A stretch of DNA of 64,000 nucleotides from positions 1 to 64,000 of the forward strand of contig JAKFFF010000096.1 in assembly GCA_036677145.1 (NCBI GenBank). Reading direction: 5' to 3'. The translations under genes and the position numbers were made by a program. Source of the DNA: CADEED01 sp036677145. GTDB taxonomy: Bacteria > Pseudomonadota > Gammaproteobacteria > Steroidobacterales > Steroidobacteraceae. The notes under the pieces were generated by a model that saw nothing but the letters and a program-made list of their open reading frames with translations, was not told the DNA's origin and ran no database searches. Shown in pieces: positions 50,442 to 59,167 of the stretch (its first letter is position 1; every line of letters begins with the position of its first letter).

Positions 50442-52859
50442 ATGCTGCATCGATTCTTGCCGCTTGCCGCTCTGCTATTTGTTTCCGTCTCGCTTCCGAT
50501 GCATGCCCAGGCGCAACAGGCGGCGGAGGGCGGCGTTCGTGGACGCATCGTGGATTCGGTGACTGGACGGGCAGTACCGACGGCCACTGTGCACCTCATG
50601 CGAAATCAGCGGGTTCAGCGCACGGTTGAAGCCGATACCTCCGGAGAGTTTTCGTTCGATCGTGTGCCGGAAGGTGTGTACTCGGTCGAAGTCGAAGAGC
50701 AGGGCTACGTGAAAGCCGTGCAGGCCGATGTACGGGTCGTGCTTCGCAGAGTGGCTGCCGTCGAATTCGCGTTGGTGCGCGGGCGCGATGAGGTCCTTGC
50801 CGAAGTGGTCGTCTCGGCGCGCGCGCCAGCGGGGGATCCGGGGGCGACGCCGAACACTGTGCTGCTGGAGCGTGAAGAGATACGCCGTAGCCCCGGCACC
50901 GCAGGCGACGTGTTCCGAGCGCTGGACGTTCTGCCGGGCGTCGTCTCGACGGGTGAGTTCTCGAGCTTCACCGTGCGCGGCAACGGGCCGCGGGACAACC
51001 TGATCCTGATCGACGGCATTCCTTTCGACAAGGTCGCGCATTTCGATGAGTCGCTCGGTGAGCAGGAAGGCGTCGATGGCGGCGGACGATATTCGATCTT
51101 CGCGCCGAACATCATCGGCAACGCCATGTTTTCTCCGGGCGGCTGGCGGGCGGCGGAGGGCGGCAGGAATGGCTCGCTGCTCGAGCTCGAGATCGCCGAG
51201 GGTAATCACGCGAGCGCCACGGCCGGCGCGCGTCTCGACATCATCGGGGTCGAGGCGGACTATGACGGGCCTAGCTACGTGGCCGACAACACCAGCTTGC
51301 TGTTGTCGGCGCGCCAGTTCGATTTCAGCAGATTGTTCGAAGCGATCGAGGAGCTGGACATCGGCCGGCAGCGCCTGACAGATTTCATCGGGAAGTCCGT
51401 CACCGACCTCAACGACGATCATCGTCTCGAGCTGCTGGCGATCTACTCGAGCGAGGATTCCACGCGAACAGTCGAGAATGCGCTCGCGTCCGAAAACTTC
51501 GAGGACGTGGGGCTCGAGGACTCGAAGCAGGACAGCACATTGCTCGGCGTGACGTGGCGGTGGTCGCCCGGTGATGTCGCACGGTTGCGTAATACGTTCT
51601 ATTACCGCAAGAGCGACACGACGGCCACGGAGGGTGAGGCCTACCCGGATCTCGCGGGCCCCGACCCGACGCCCGCGACGACGCCGGTCCGCGAAGACAT
51701 TCTGAGTATCAATGAGAGTGAAACAGAGATCGGCTGGCGCAGCGATTTCAGCACCGCGCTCGGCTCCGGTGGAATCTTCTCCGCCGGCGCCCAGGTCGCT
51801 CGCGTGGATCTCGACTCCGAACGCCGTCTCTCCGGTGACTGGATACGATTTGTGTTCGATCAGTCGGACTTTCGCGCCGACCCGACACAACAGTACATCG
51901 TGTTGACGCCCGGGGAATACGACTCGACGCTGAGCGCAGCGGAGACGCGGATTGCCGCGTATGCCGACTACGCCTGGACCCGCGGCGTTTTTACAGTCAC
52001 ACCCGGAGTGCGCTACGAGCGCGATGGGTTTTCCGGAAAGTCCAACGTCGCCCCGCGCCTGATGTTGAGTTGGCAGCCCGATGCGGTCACCCGGGTGTGG
52101 ACCGGAGGTGGCGTGTATTACCAGGCACCGCGTTACCTCGATATCGCGGCCGATCCGTCCAATCTCGACCTGAAGAGCGAGCGTTCAACTCAGTTCGTGC
52201 TGGGCTTTTCCCGGCACCTGCGCGAGGACCTGTTTTTTTCGGCCGAAGGGTACTATCAGAAGCTGGACGATCTGATCGTGTTCGACGATCGGACTACGAA
52301 CACTGCAACGAACATGGGCGAAGGGTCCGCGACGGGCGTGGATCTGATGCTCGTCAAACGCATGAGCCGACGCTGGAGCGCATCGGCGACCTACTCATAC
52401 TCGCGCGCCCGCCGCGATGACAATCTCGGCGAAGGGGAACATCCCGCGGATTGGGATCGGCCGCATGCGTTCGGTATCGTCGGCACCTGGCAACCCAGCG
52501 ATCGATGGACATTCTCGGCGAAATGGAAATACGCTTCGGGCCGGCCCACCGATGCATTCATCGTGCACAGCGACGTGTTGGGAGACGCAAGCCCCGTGCG
52601 CTATTCGAAGGAGCTGACGCTCACCAACGCCGAGCGTCTGCCTGCCTATCATTCGCTGAGTCTGCGCGCGGACTACCAGCGCCGCTTCGGCCCGCTCAGC
52701 CTGGTTGCCTACCTGGACATCCTGAACGTGTACGGGCGCGAGAACGCCAACGGTTATGAATGGGACGAACGTCGCGGCGTCAACATCATTGAAGGACTCG
52801 ACGAGCCGATTCCCACCATCGGAATCAGGTTCGAATACTCCTGGACGCCAGGCAGATGA
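50442..52859 (+). CDS. TonB-dependent outer membrane receptor with carboxypeptidase-regulatory-like domain
   Basis: 805 residues from ATG 50442 (GAGGA 7 nt upstream; the longer frame from 50349 lacks a signal peptide at its start). Signal peptide MLHRFLPLAALLFVSVSLPMHAQA. Residues ~28-110 are an Ig-like regulatory domain (GGVRGRIVDSVTGRAVPTATVHL, GEFSFDRVPEGVYSVEVEEQGY). The plug domain follows (RSPGTAGDVFRALDVLPGVVSTGEFSSFTVRGNGPRDNLILIDGIPFD). A long beta-barrel runs to the C-terminus with alternating aromatic strands (RVWTGGGVYYQAPRYLDIA, FSAEGYYQKLDDLIVFDDRT). Substrate unknown. Followed after 21 bp by a two-component system. Confidence 0.9.
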   Translation: MLHRFLPLAALLFVSVSLPMHAQAQQAAEGGVRGRIVDSVTGRAVPTATVHLMRNQRVQRTVEADTSGEFSFDRVPEGVYSVEVEEQGYVKAVQADVRVVLRRVAAVEFALVRGRDEVLAEVVVSARAPAGDPGATPNTVLLEREEIRRSPGTAGDVFRALDVLPGVVSTGEFSSFTVRGNGPRDNLILIDGIPFDKVAHFDESLGEQEGVDGGGRYSIFAPNIIGNAMFSPGGWRAAEGGRNGSLLELEIAEGNHASATAGARLDIIGVEADYDGPSYVADNTSLLLSARQFDFSRLFEAIEELDIGRQRLTDFIGKSVTDLNDDHRLELLAIYSSEDSTRTVENALASENFEDVGLEDSKQDSTLLGVTWRWSPGDVARLRNTFYYRKSDTTATEGEAYPDLAGPDPTPATTPVREDILSINESETEIGWRSDFSTALGSGGIFSAGAQVARVDLDSERRLSGDWIRFVFDQSDFRADPTQQYIVLTPGEYDSTLSAAETRIAAYADYAWTRGVFTVTPGVRYERDGFSGKSNVAPRLMLSWQPDAVTRVWTGGGVYYQAPRYLDIAADPSNLDLKSERSTQFVLGFSRHLREDLFFSAEGYYQKLDDLIVFDDRTTNTATNMGEGSATGVDLMLVKRMSRRWSASATYSYSRARRDDNLGEGEHPADWDRPHAFGIVGTWQPSDRWTFSAKWKYASGRPTDAFIVHSDVLGDASPVRYSKELTLTNAERLPAYHSLSLRADYQRRFGPLSLVAYLDILNVYGRENANGYEWDERRGVNIIEGLDEPIPTIGIRFEYSWTPGR

Positions 52860-52880
52860 GCCGATCACCGAGACTGCCCT

Positions 52881-53546
52881 TTGAGATTGCTCATCATCGA
52901 AGATAACCAGCGTCTCTGTCAGGCCGTCGCGGCGAGCCTGCGTGCGCAAGGATTCGCGGTCGATACCGCGGCCTCGGCGACCGAGGGACTGCGAATCTGG
53001 GGAGCGGCCGACTACGATGCCGCCGTGCTCGATCTCATGCTCCCGGACGGCACCGGCCTCAACGCGCTGAAGGTAATGCGTGACCGAGGCAGCACGACAC
53101 CCGTGCTGATCCTCACCGCGCTGGGCGCGATCGAGGATCGCGTGCGCGGTCTGGATTGCGGCGCGGACGACTATCTCGTCAAACCCTTCGCGATGCAGGA
53201 GCTCATCGCCCGGCTGCGCGCGCTGCTGCGTCGGCCGGGCGCGGCATTGGGTCGCACGCTGACGCTCGGTTGCGTGAAGCTCGATACGTCCGCACGCATC
53301 GCCACCGTCGCCGAGATGCCGCTCGATCTGACACGCTCGGAGCTGATCGTGCTCGAAGCGCTGCTGCGCAATCAGGGTCGTGTGATCTCGAAGGAGCGGC
53401 TTGCCGAATGCCTGTACGATTTCGAGCAGGAGCGCAGTGCGAACTCGGTGGAGACGCACGTGCACAGGTTGCGCAAGAAGCTCGCGGCCGCGGGCGCTGA
53501 TGTGTCGCTGCGGACTCTGCGCGGTCTGGGCTATCTGGCCTCCTGA
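52881..53546 (+). CDS. OmpR-family response regulator (QseB/PmrA-like)
   Basis: 221 residues from TTG 52881. Receiver domain: LLIIEDNQRL, phosphoacceptor D51 in AVLDLMLPDGTGL, ILTALG with the switch Thr, and DDYLVKPFAMQELIARLRALLRR. Winged helix ~125-220: LDLTRSELIVLEALLRNQGRVISKERL, VETHVHRLRKKL, RTLRGLGYL. The arrangement is typical of the QseB/PmrA group. It directly follows the TonB-dependent receptor, which it probably controls (inference). Confidence 0.92.
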   Translation: MRLLIIEDNQRLCQAVAASLRAQGFAVDTAASATEGLRIWGAADYDAAVLDLMLPDGTGLNALKVMRDRGSTTPVLILTALGAIEDRVRGLDCGADDYLVKPFAMQELIARLRALLRRPGAALGRTLTLGCVKLDTSARIATVAEMPLDLTRSELIVLEALLRNQGRVISKERLAECLYDFEQERSANSVETHVHRLRKKLAAAGADVSLRTLRGLGYLAS

Positions 53547-53556
53547 TCGCAGCTCG

Positions 53557-54912
53557 ATGCGCGCTCCATCCCTGCTTCGATCACTCGTCGTTAGACTGAC
53601 CATCGTGGTCGTGCTGGCGCTCGCCGGCAGCTATCTGGTGTTGTACTCCGAGTTCCGCAAAGGGCTGTGGGGTCTGGAAGGCCAGAGCATTGCGGTCCAG
53701 GTGCAGGACCTGAGTTCGTCGATCGTGTCGGGGGCAGGACCACCGCGTCTCGAGTTGCCGCCGTCCCTGCGAGCGTTCTACGCCCAACCGAATGCATTGA
53801 ACGGTTATCAATTGTTGAGCGCAGATGGCACGGTGCTCGAGTCGGGCGGTTTCTCTGCGCCTTATCTGCCATTGCCGGCCACTCGAGGCGATGGGCAGAT
53901 CGTCATGCAGCGGGAAACGGATGCGTCGTCGGGCAACAGCATCATGGCTGCCACGCTCGATCTCGATGATCCTCACGGCCCATACCGTTTGCGTGTGGTG
54001 CGGAATCTCGAAGAGGCAGAGAGCCTGGTCGCCCAGCTCATGCTCGGCGCATTGGACGAGCTGTATTGGCCGATTGCCCTGCTTCTGATCGCCGTGGTCG
54101 GCGTCGTGGTCGTGACCGTGCTGTCCTCGCTTCGCTCTTTGCGCGCCGTGTCGCATCAGGCCTCGAGGTTGTCGCTGAATAGTCTGGACGAGCGGTTGCA
54201 TGCCCAAAACCTTCCGCGGGAGCTCGTTCCGCTGGTCCAGGCAGTCAACGCCTCGCTCGATCGGCTCGAAGCGGACTATCGCGTACAGAGGGAATTCTCC
54301 GCCAACGCAGCGCATCAGCTGCGCACCCCGCTTGCGACGTTGCGAGCACGGCTCGAGTCCCGCTTCTCGGCGCAGGAGCTGGGCGATGTTGCGTTCGAAA
54401 TCGAGCAGCTCGCGCGGCTCGTCGAGCAACTGCTCTGTCTTGCGCGCCTCGATTCGCAGGAACAATTCCAGTTTGCCGCGTACGACGCTCACGCCGTTGC
54501 GCTGGAAGTGGCACGGGAGCTGGCGCCCGTTGCGCTCGAATCAGAGCACTACCTGACCGCCGTGACGCCCGACGCTTCCGTGCCTGCGCACGGGAATGCA
54601 ACACTGACGCGCCTGGTCTTTCGCAACCTGATCGAGAACGCGATTCAGTACACACCCGCCGGCACGTCGATCACGCTGTCCGCTGATTCCGCCACTGTGA
54701 TCATCGCCGATGATGGGCCCGGAATTGCTGCGCATGCCGCAGCTTCCCTGTTCGAGAGGTTCCGCCGCGCTCCCAATGCCTCCGGCCCCGGTGCGGGCCT
54801 GGGGCTCGCAATCGCAAAGTGCATCATGGAGCGGCAAGGCGGACGCCTGTCGCTCGACGCGACTACGGCCCGCGGCGCGCGTTTCGTGATGGAGTTTCCC
54901 GAGCCCAAGTAA
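53557..54912 (+). CDS. Sensor histidine kinase (QseC/PmrB-like)
   Basis: 451 residues from ATG 53557, 10 bp after the response regulator. TM1 ~8-28 (LVVRLTIVVVLALAGSYLVLY), a ~140-residue periplasmic part, TM2 ~170-190 (YWPIALLLIAVVGVVVVTVL). HAMP-like linker, HisKA with H253 in AHQLRTPLATLRARL, then LVFRNLIENAIQYTPAGTSI (N box), IADDGPGIAAHAAASLFERF and GPGAGLGLAIAKCIM. The family normally senses cationic peptides, metals or quorum signals; the ligand here is unknown. Confidence 0.92.
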   Translation: MRAPSLLRSLVVRLTIVVVLALAGSYLVLYSEFRKGLWGLEGQSIAVQVQDLSSSIVSGAGPPRLELPPSLRAFYAQPNALNGYQLLSADGTVLESGGFSAPYLPLPATRGDGQIVMQRETDASSGNSIMAATLDLDDPHGPYRLRVVRNLEEAESLVAQLMLGALDELYWPIALLLIAVVGVVVVTVLSSLRSLRAVSHQASRLSLNSLDERLHAQNLPRELVPLVQAVNASLDRLEADYRVQREFSANAAHQLRTPLATLRARLESRFSAQELGDVAFEIEQLARLVEQLLCLARLDSQEQFQFAAYDAHAVALEVARELAPVALESEHYLTAVTPDASVPAHGNATLTRLVFRNLIENAIQYTPAGTSITLSADSATVIIADDGPGIAAHAAASLFERFRRAPNASGPGAGLGLAIAKCIMERQGGRLSLDATTARGARFVMEFPEPK

Positions 54913-54916
54913 GTTT

Positions 54917-54940
54917 CTCGCCCAGTCGATCTGGCGCGAG
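54917..54940. terminator. hairpin between convergent kinase and propeller genes
   Basis: CTCGC-CCAG pairs with CTGG-(C)-GCGAG across a TCGAT loop, a 9 bp stem with one bulge, 4 bp after the histidine kinase stop. Neither side has a strong U tract. The 116 bp between the two convergent stops contain nothing else recognisable. Confidence 0.3.
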
Positions 54941-55028
54941 GAGGGCGTCGAAGCGATTGGAGCCCCAGTTACTTCAATGAATCTCCCGATGCGCCGCGCC
55001 CACTTCGGGCCCGATTTCACGAGTGAAT

Positions 55029-56996
55029 TCAGAGTGACCTCCGCTCGATCAGCACGATGTCCGAGTTGTCGCGCCGGCGATCGAACACGATTTCCCTGCC
55101 ATCCGCGCTCACGTCGAAATCGCGAATCGTGTATTCAGTGCCGAAGTTCGTGAGCTGACGGCGTTCACCCGTGTCGAGATCCACGCGCCAGAAGTTGGTG
55201 TGCCGCATTCCGCCTTCGAGTACCACGAGTGCGTGAGCACCTGGAAGCATGGCTACGCGCTTCGCGCCGCGCGGTAGTGAGATCTGCGGTAGTTTGTGCG
55301 GCCGGCCACGGATGTCCACGGCCTTGAGCACGAAGTCCGGGCCGACGTCCGCGTCCGCGTACACGATGAATCGTCCATCTGGCGACCACTGTGGATTGAT
55401 TGCGTAACCCGATCCAAGCGCCGTGGGCTCACCGCCCTCGAGCTGGACTCGATAGAGACGCAGGCCGCCTGCCTCGCTGACCGCGACGGCCAACGCGGTT
55501 CCATCCGGCGCCCATGTGGGCATGCCGCGCACTTCGAGCCGCGGCGCGAGCTCGCGCGCGACGGCGCGATCGACGTCAAGGCGGTCGAGAAGGAACAGCC
55601 TTGTTCCGTCAGGACCCTCGGCCACGAACGCCGCGCGCCTGCCGTCCGGACTGACGGCGGGACCGCCGACCACGCGGGCGTGCGCGCCGCTCCAGAGTTC
55701 CGTGGCCTTGCCGTCGACCAGCTTCCAGATCGCGTGGCCGTCGTTCTTGGCCGCGACGTACAGCAGGAATCCGGGGCCGAGGCGCGGCGCGCTGGCGGCG
55801 ACCGTCGGTAGTTCGATGCGCGCGGCGTCCTCCTCGGCGGCGGGTTCATCGCTGATCGGTACGCGCCACAGGCTGGTCTTGCCGCGTTCGACAGTGGCGG
55901 CCAGTCGCGAGCCGTCCGCGCTCGCGGACAGGGAGGTGTATTGCTCGAAGCCGAAGCCAATCCGCCGCGTGCTCCGCTGGGCGATGTCGAACCCGTACAA
56001 CCATGGGCCCGCGCCGTCCGGGGTGGTCGCGAGATACAACACCGTGTTCGCGTCGATGAAGGCCGGATACTCCACGCGTGAATTGTGATGCGTGAGCCGC
56101 TCGGGCTCGCTCGCGCCCGGCGCGAGGCGCCACAGGTCCATGGCGTCTGGCGGCAGGCCGCGCACGAAGTAGATAGTCGCGTCGTCCGGCGCCCATATGG
56201 GGTAATGGCAATGGACGCCGCGGGGCGCGACGTAGACCTGGGCCGGAGTGTCATCGCCCGTTCCGGCGACGAACAACGGATCGCCTGGATCAGTGGTGTG
56301 GAACACTACGCGCTTGCCATCGCTCGTCCAGTCCAGCTCGACCGCGCGGCGCCGGTATTCGCGCAACGCGCCGCCCGTGGTTGGCACGGCCCACACGTTG
56401 ACCGCATCGGGCCCCTCCTTGTTGCGTGTCCACAAAGTGACCTGCGATCCGTCGGGGGTGAACGCGACGCTGCGCACTTCCGGATTCAGCAATTCCGGTG
56501 CGGCGCCACGCGTGAGATTGTGGAACTCACCGCTGCCGAGTTTAGTGATCCAGGCATCCAGAGGCCCGTCGCGATCCGAGAGGAACGCGACGTACTTGCC
56601 ATCACGGGAGATCGCCGCCGCCTGCTCGAAGCCGTCGAAATCGGTCAACGCAGTGACGCGCGCATCGGCGAACGGATCCGCGGCAGGAGGGGGAGGACGT
56701 GTCAGCCACCAGCCGGCCAGCAGCCCGAGTGATATCAGCGCGACCAGCGCAGGAATCCACGCGCGTGACCCGCGGAGGAAGGAGGGGGTCTCGGGGCGCG
56801 GGCTGCGCACCTTGAGCCAGGCGTCCAGCTCGGAACGGAAGGCATAGACCGACCCACGCTTGTCGTGCTGATGCCGGTGTACGGGCATGCCTTCGCGGCG
56901 CTCCCAGCGCTGCACCGTGGTGACGTCGCGTTTCACATACGCGGCGATCGCCTTCCACGATCCCAGGCGATCGTCAGCCGGGGGGAATTCATCCAT
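55029..56996 (-). CDS. HTH DNA-binding domain fused to a transmembrane TolB/PD40 beta-propeller
   Basis: 655 residues from ATG 56996. Residues ~8-62 form a MerR/excisionase-like HTH (LGSWKAIAAYVKRDVTTVQRWERREGMPVHR, then SVYAFRSELDAWL). A membrane helix lies at ~80-99 (WIPALVALISLGLLAGWWL). The remainder is a beta-propeller of PD40/WD40-like repeats, each with SPDG/APDG/TPDGS turns (AISRDGKYVAFLSD, AFTPDGSQVTLW, WAPDGTALAVAV, WSPDGRFIVYAD). The topology puts HTH in the cytoplasm and the propeller in the periplasm: a one-component membrane sensor in the manner of CadC/ToxR, though with a different DNA-binding fold. Divergent from the haloperoxidase-like gene, its likely target. Confidence 0.82.
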   Translation of the reverse strand: MDEFPPADDRLGSWKAIAAYVKRDVTTVQRWERREGMPVHRHQHDKRGSVYAFRSELDAWLKVRSPRPETPSFLRGSRAWIPALVALISLGLLAGWWLTRPPPPAADPFADARVTALTDFDGFEQAAAISRDGKYVAFLSDRDGPLDAWITKLGSGEFHNLTRGAAPELLNPEVRSVAFTPDGSQVTLWTRNKEGPDAVNVWAVPTTGGALREYRRRAVELDWTSDGKRVVFHTTDPGDPLFVAGTGDDTPAQVYVAPRGVHCHYPIWAPDDATIYFVRGLPPDAMDLWRLAPGASEPERLTHHNSRVEYPAFIDANTVLYLATTPDGAGPWLYGFDIAQRSTRRIGFGFEQYTSLSASADGSRLAATVERGKTSLWRVPISDEPAAEEDAARIELPTVAASAPRLGPGFLLYVAAKNDGHAIWKLVDGKATELWSGAHARVVGGPAVSPDGRRAAFVAEGPDGTRLFLLDRLDVDRAVARELAPRLEVRGMPTWAPDGTALAVAVSEAGGLRLYRVQLEGGEPTALGSGYAINPQWSPDGRFIVYADADVGPDFVLKAVDIRGRPHKLPQISLPRGAKRVAMLPGAHALVVLEGGMRHTNFWRVDLDTGERRQLTNFGTEYTIRDFDVSADGREIVFDRRRDNSDIVLIERRSL

Positions 56997-57163
56997 GTGT
57001 GAGACCTGCAAACCACCGCAAGAGACTGCATGACACGGTATCAGGCGTCGTGCCGCATCTTACCGCTTGGCGTTCCTCTCACCAGCGCCGGACTGTGCCG
57101 GGCGAAGGGCCCCCAATGGCGGGCGGCCTGGTGCAAGCGGCCGGACGGCCGCGGGAGAGTGAA

Positions 57164-58444
57164 ATGAAAACGAAATCAGTTAGGTGGGCGGCGCTGGCCG
57201 CCACGGTCGGCTTGGCTGCAGCCGCCTACGCCGGGGATGGCCGCGACGCGGGAAGCGATCCCGGTGTCGTGACCGAATGGAATCAGATCCTGGAATCAGT
57301 GGTGCCTGCCGGCGGACTCACGCCGCCGCGCTACTACTCGATGCTGCACGTGGCGATGTTCGATGCGGTGAATTCGATATCCGGTGACCATCGGCCGTTC
57401 CACACTCGGGTGTGGGCGCCGCGCGGCGCTTCGCTGGAGGCCGCTGCGGCGCAGGCAGCGCACGATGTACTCGCCGCGCAGTTCCCGGCATCGGTCGGAG
57501 TGTTCGATGCGGCATTGCAGGCGCGGCTCGCCGGCATTCCGACCGGGCGCGCGAAGCTCGGGGTTGAGGTAGGCCAGGCAGTTGCCGCCGAGATCCTGGA
57601 GTGGCGCGCGCACGACGGCTGGAATGATCCGGTGCCCGCGTACGTGTTGCCGGCGCTGCCGGGCCTGTACCAGCCGACTCCCCCGGCCTTCGGACCCGCG
57701 CAGTTCGTGCAGTTCGGCAGCACCACGCCGTTCGCGCTGTTGACGCCGACGCTGTACCTGCCCGTGGCGCCGCCAACGCTGACCAGCGAGCGTTACGCCA
57801 CCGATTTCGAAGAAGTGAAGGCCGTGGGGTCGACGACCAGCACGGTGCGCACCCCTGAGCAGACTCAGCTTGCGCGACTGTTCGCGAGCGTCATCAGCAG
57901 TACCGTGCACTGGGCATTGTGGAATCACGTCGCGCGCGATACGGCTCAGGAAAAACACCTGTCGCTGGTCGAAAGCGCGCGGCTGTTCGCGTTGCTGAAC
58001 GTGTCCATTCACGACGGTGTGCAGACCTCGCATACCAGCAAGTTCATCTACGGGTTGTGGCGACCGGTGACCGCGATCCGGCGCGCCGATGAAGATCTCA
58101 ATCCGGCGACTACCGCGGATGCTGGGTGGACGCCTTTGCTCACGACGCCGCCATATCCCTCGTACTCCGGAAACATGGCTTGTGTCGGCTCGAGCGCCGC
58201 GCGTGCCTTGGGATTGTTCTACGGCACCGACGAAATGGCGTTCACCGCGAGGTGGGTCGGCTCGGGCGGCAATCCCGATGTCGCCCGCTCATATGCAACC
58301 TTTTCGGCCATGGCGCTCGACCAGGCGAACAGCCGTATCTTCGGCGGCATTCACTATCGGTTCGACAACGACGCGAGTCGCGCGACGTGTCCTCGTGTGG
58401 CGGACTACGTGTTCACTAACTACATGCGGCCGCTGCGGCGCTGA
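57164..58444 (+). CDS. Vanadium-haloperoxidase / PAP2-like exported protein lacking the core His
   Basis: 426 residues from ATG 57164 (GGGAGAG upstream). Signal peptide MKTKSVRWAALAATVGLAAAAYAG. The fold is that of bacterial vanadium-dependent haloperoxidase relatives: motif 1 KFIYGLWRP (K293, R300) is intact; motif 3 FGGIHYRFDND (H397) is intact. Motif 2, normally SGH or SNH, reads PPYPSYSGNMACVG, so the His that acts in acid-base catalysis is replaced (N337/M338). Enzymatic activity of the usual kind is therefore doubtful. Divergent from the HTH-propeller gene with 167 bp between starts. Confidence 0.8.
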   Translation: MKTKSVRWAALAATVGLAAAAYAGDGRDAGSDPGVVTEWNQILESVVPAGGLTPPRYYSMLHVAMFDAVNSISGDHRPFHTRVWAPRGASLEAAAAQAAHDVLAAQFPASVGVFDAALQARLAGIPTGRAKLGVEVGQAVAAEILEWRAHDGWNDPVPAYVLPALPGLYQPTPPAFGPAQFVQFGSTTPFALLTPTLYLPVAPPTLTSERYATDFEEVKAVGSTTSTVRTPEQTQLARLFASVISSTVHWALWNHVARDTAQEKHLSLVESARLFALLNVSIHDGVQTSHTSKFIYGLWRPVTAIRRADEDLNPATTADAGWTPLLTTPPYPSYSGNMACVGSSAARALGLFYGTDEMAFTARWVGSGGNPDVARSYATFSAMALDQANSRIFGGIHYRFDNDASRATCPRVADYVFTNYMRPLRR

Positions 58445-58499
58445 CTGGCATTCGGTCGCCGCGCCGCGGGCGCGCGGCGACCCTTTCGGTGCCCGCGCG

Positions 58500-59120
58500 T
58501 CAGCCCTTGAATCCCTTCGCCACGATGTACACCTCGCGCGACTGCGCGCGCGAAGCGGCGGGCTTGCGGATCAGCACCTTCTCGAACGAGGTGCGCAATT
58601 CCTTCACGTATTGATCCGAACCCGCGCCCTGGAACATCTTCGCCACGAAGTTGGCGCCGGGTTTCAGTGTCTTGCGCACGGTGTCGAGCGCCAGCTCCAG
58701 GAAATACATCGAGGAGGCCTGGTCGGCGGAATCGATGCCCGTGATGTTGGGCGCGATGTCCGAGATGATTAGATCGAACTTTCCGCCGCCCAGCCAGGCG
58801 AGCAACTGCTCGACGGTGGCGTCTTCCGTGAAATCGCCCTGGATGAAATCCACGTGGGCGAGCGAGGACATCGGCAGGATGTCGGTCGCGAGGACGCGGC
58901 CCTTGGCGCCCACGAGTTTGCCCGCCACCTGTGACCAGCCGCCGGGCGCGGACCCCAGGTCCATGATCCGCATGCCGGGCTTGATCAGCCGGTCTTTCTC
59001 ATTGAGTTCGATGAGTTTGTAAGCGGACCGCGATCGATACCCGTCCCGTTGCGCCTGTTTGACGAACGGATCGCTGATGTGTCGGGCCAGCCACTGGCTG
59101 CTGCTCTTGGATCGAGGCAT
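58500..59120 (-). CDS. rlmE: 23S rRNA (uridine-2'-O-)-methyltransferase RlmE (FtsJ/RrmJ)
   Basis: 206 residues. Methylates U2552 of 23S rRNA using SAM. Motifs: RSRSAYKLIELNEKDRLIKPG with the catalytic Lys, SAM-binding IMDLGSAPGGWSQV, DIAPNITG and the catalytic Lys region FVAKMFQGAGSD, closing SREVYIVAKGFK. RlmE is usually encoded directly before ftsH; here it lies about 28 kb away and alone on the minus strand. Divergent from the FAD dehydrogenase gene (47 bp). Confidence 0.95.
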   Translation of the reverse strand: MPRSKSSSQWLARHISDPFVKQAQRDGYRSRSAYKLIELNEKDRLIKPGMRIMDLGSAPGGWSQVAGKLVGAKGRVLATDILPMSSLAHVDFIQGDFTEDATVEQLLAWLGGGKFDLIISDIAPNITGIDSADQASSMYFLELALDTVRKTLKPGANFVAKMFQGAGSDQYVKELRTSFEKVLIRKPAASRAQSREVYIVAKGFKG

Positions 59121-59167
59121 ATTGTGCGCATTCTACCTCTGCCGGGTTAACCGGCCAGGAACCCGCC

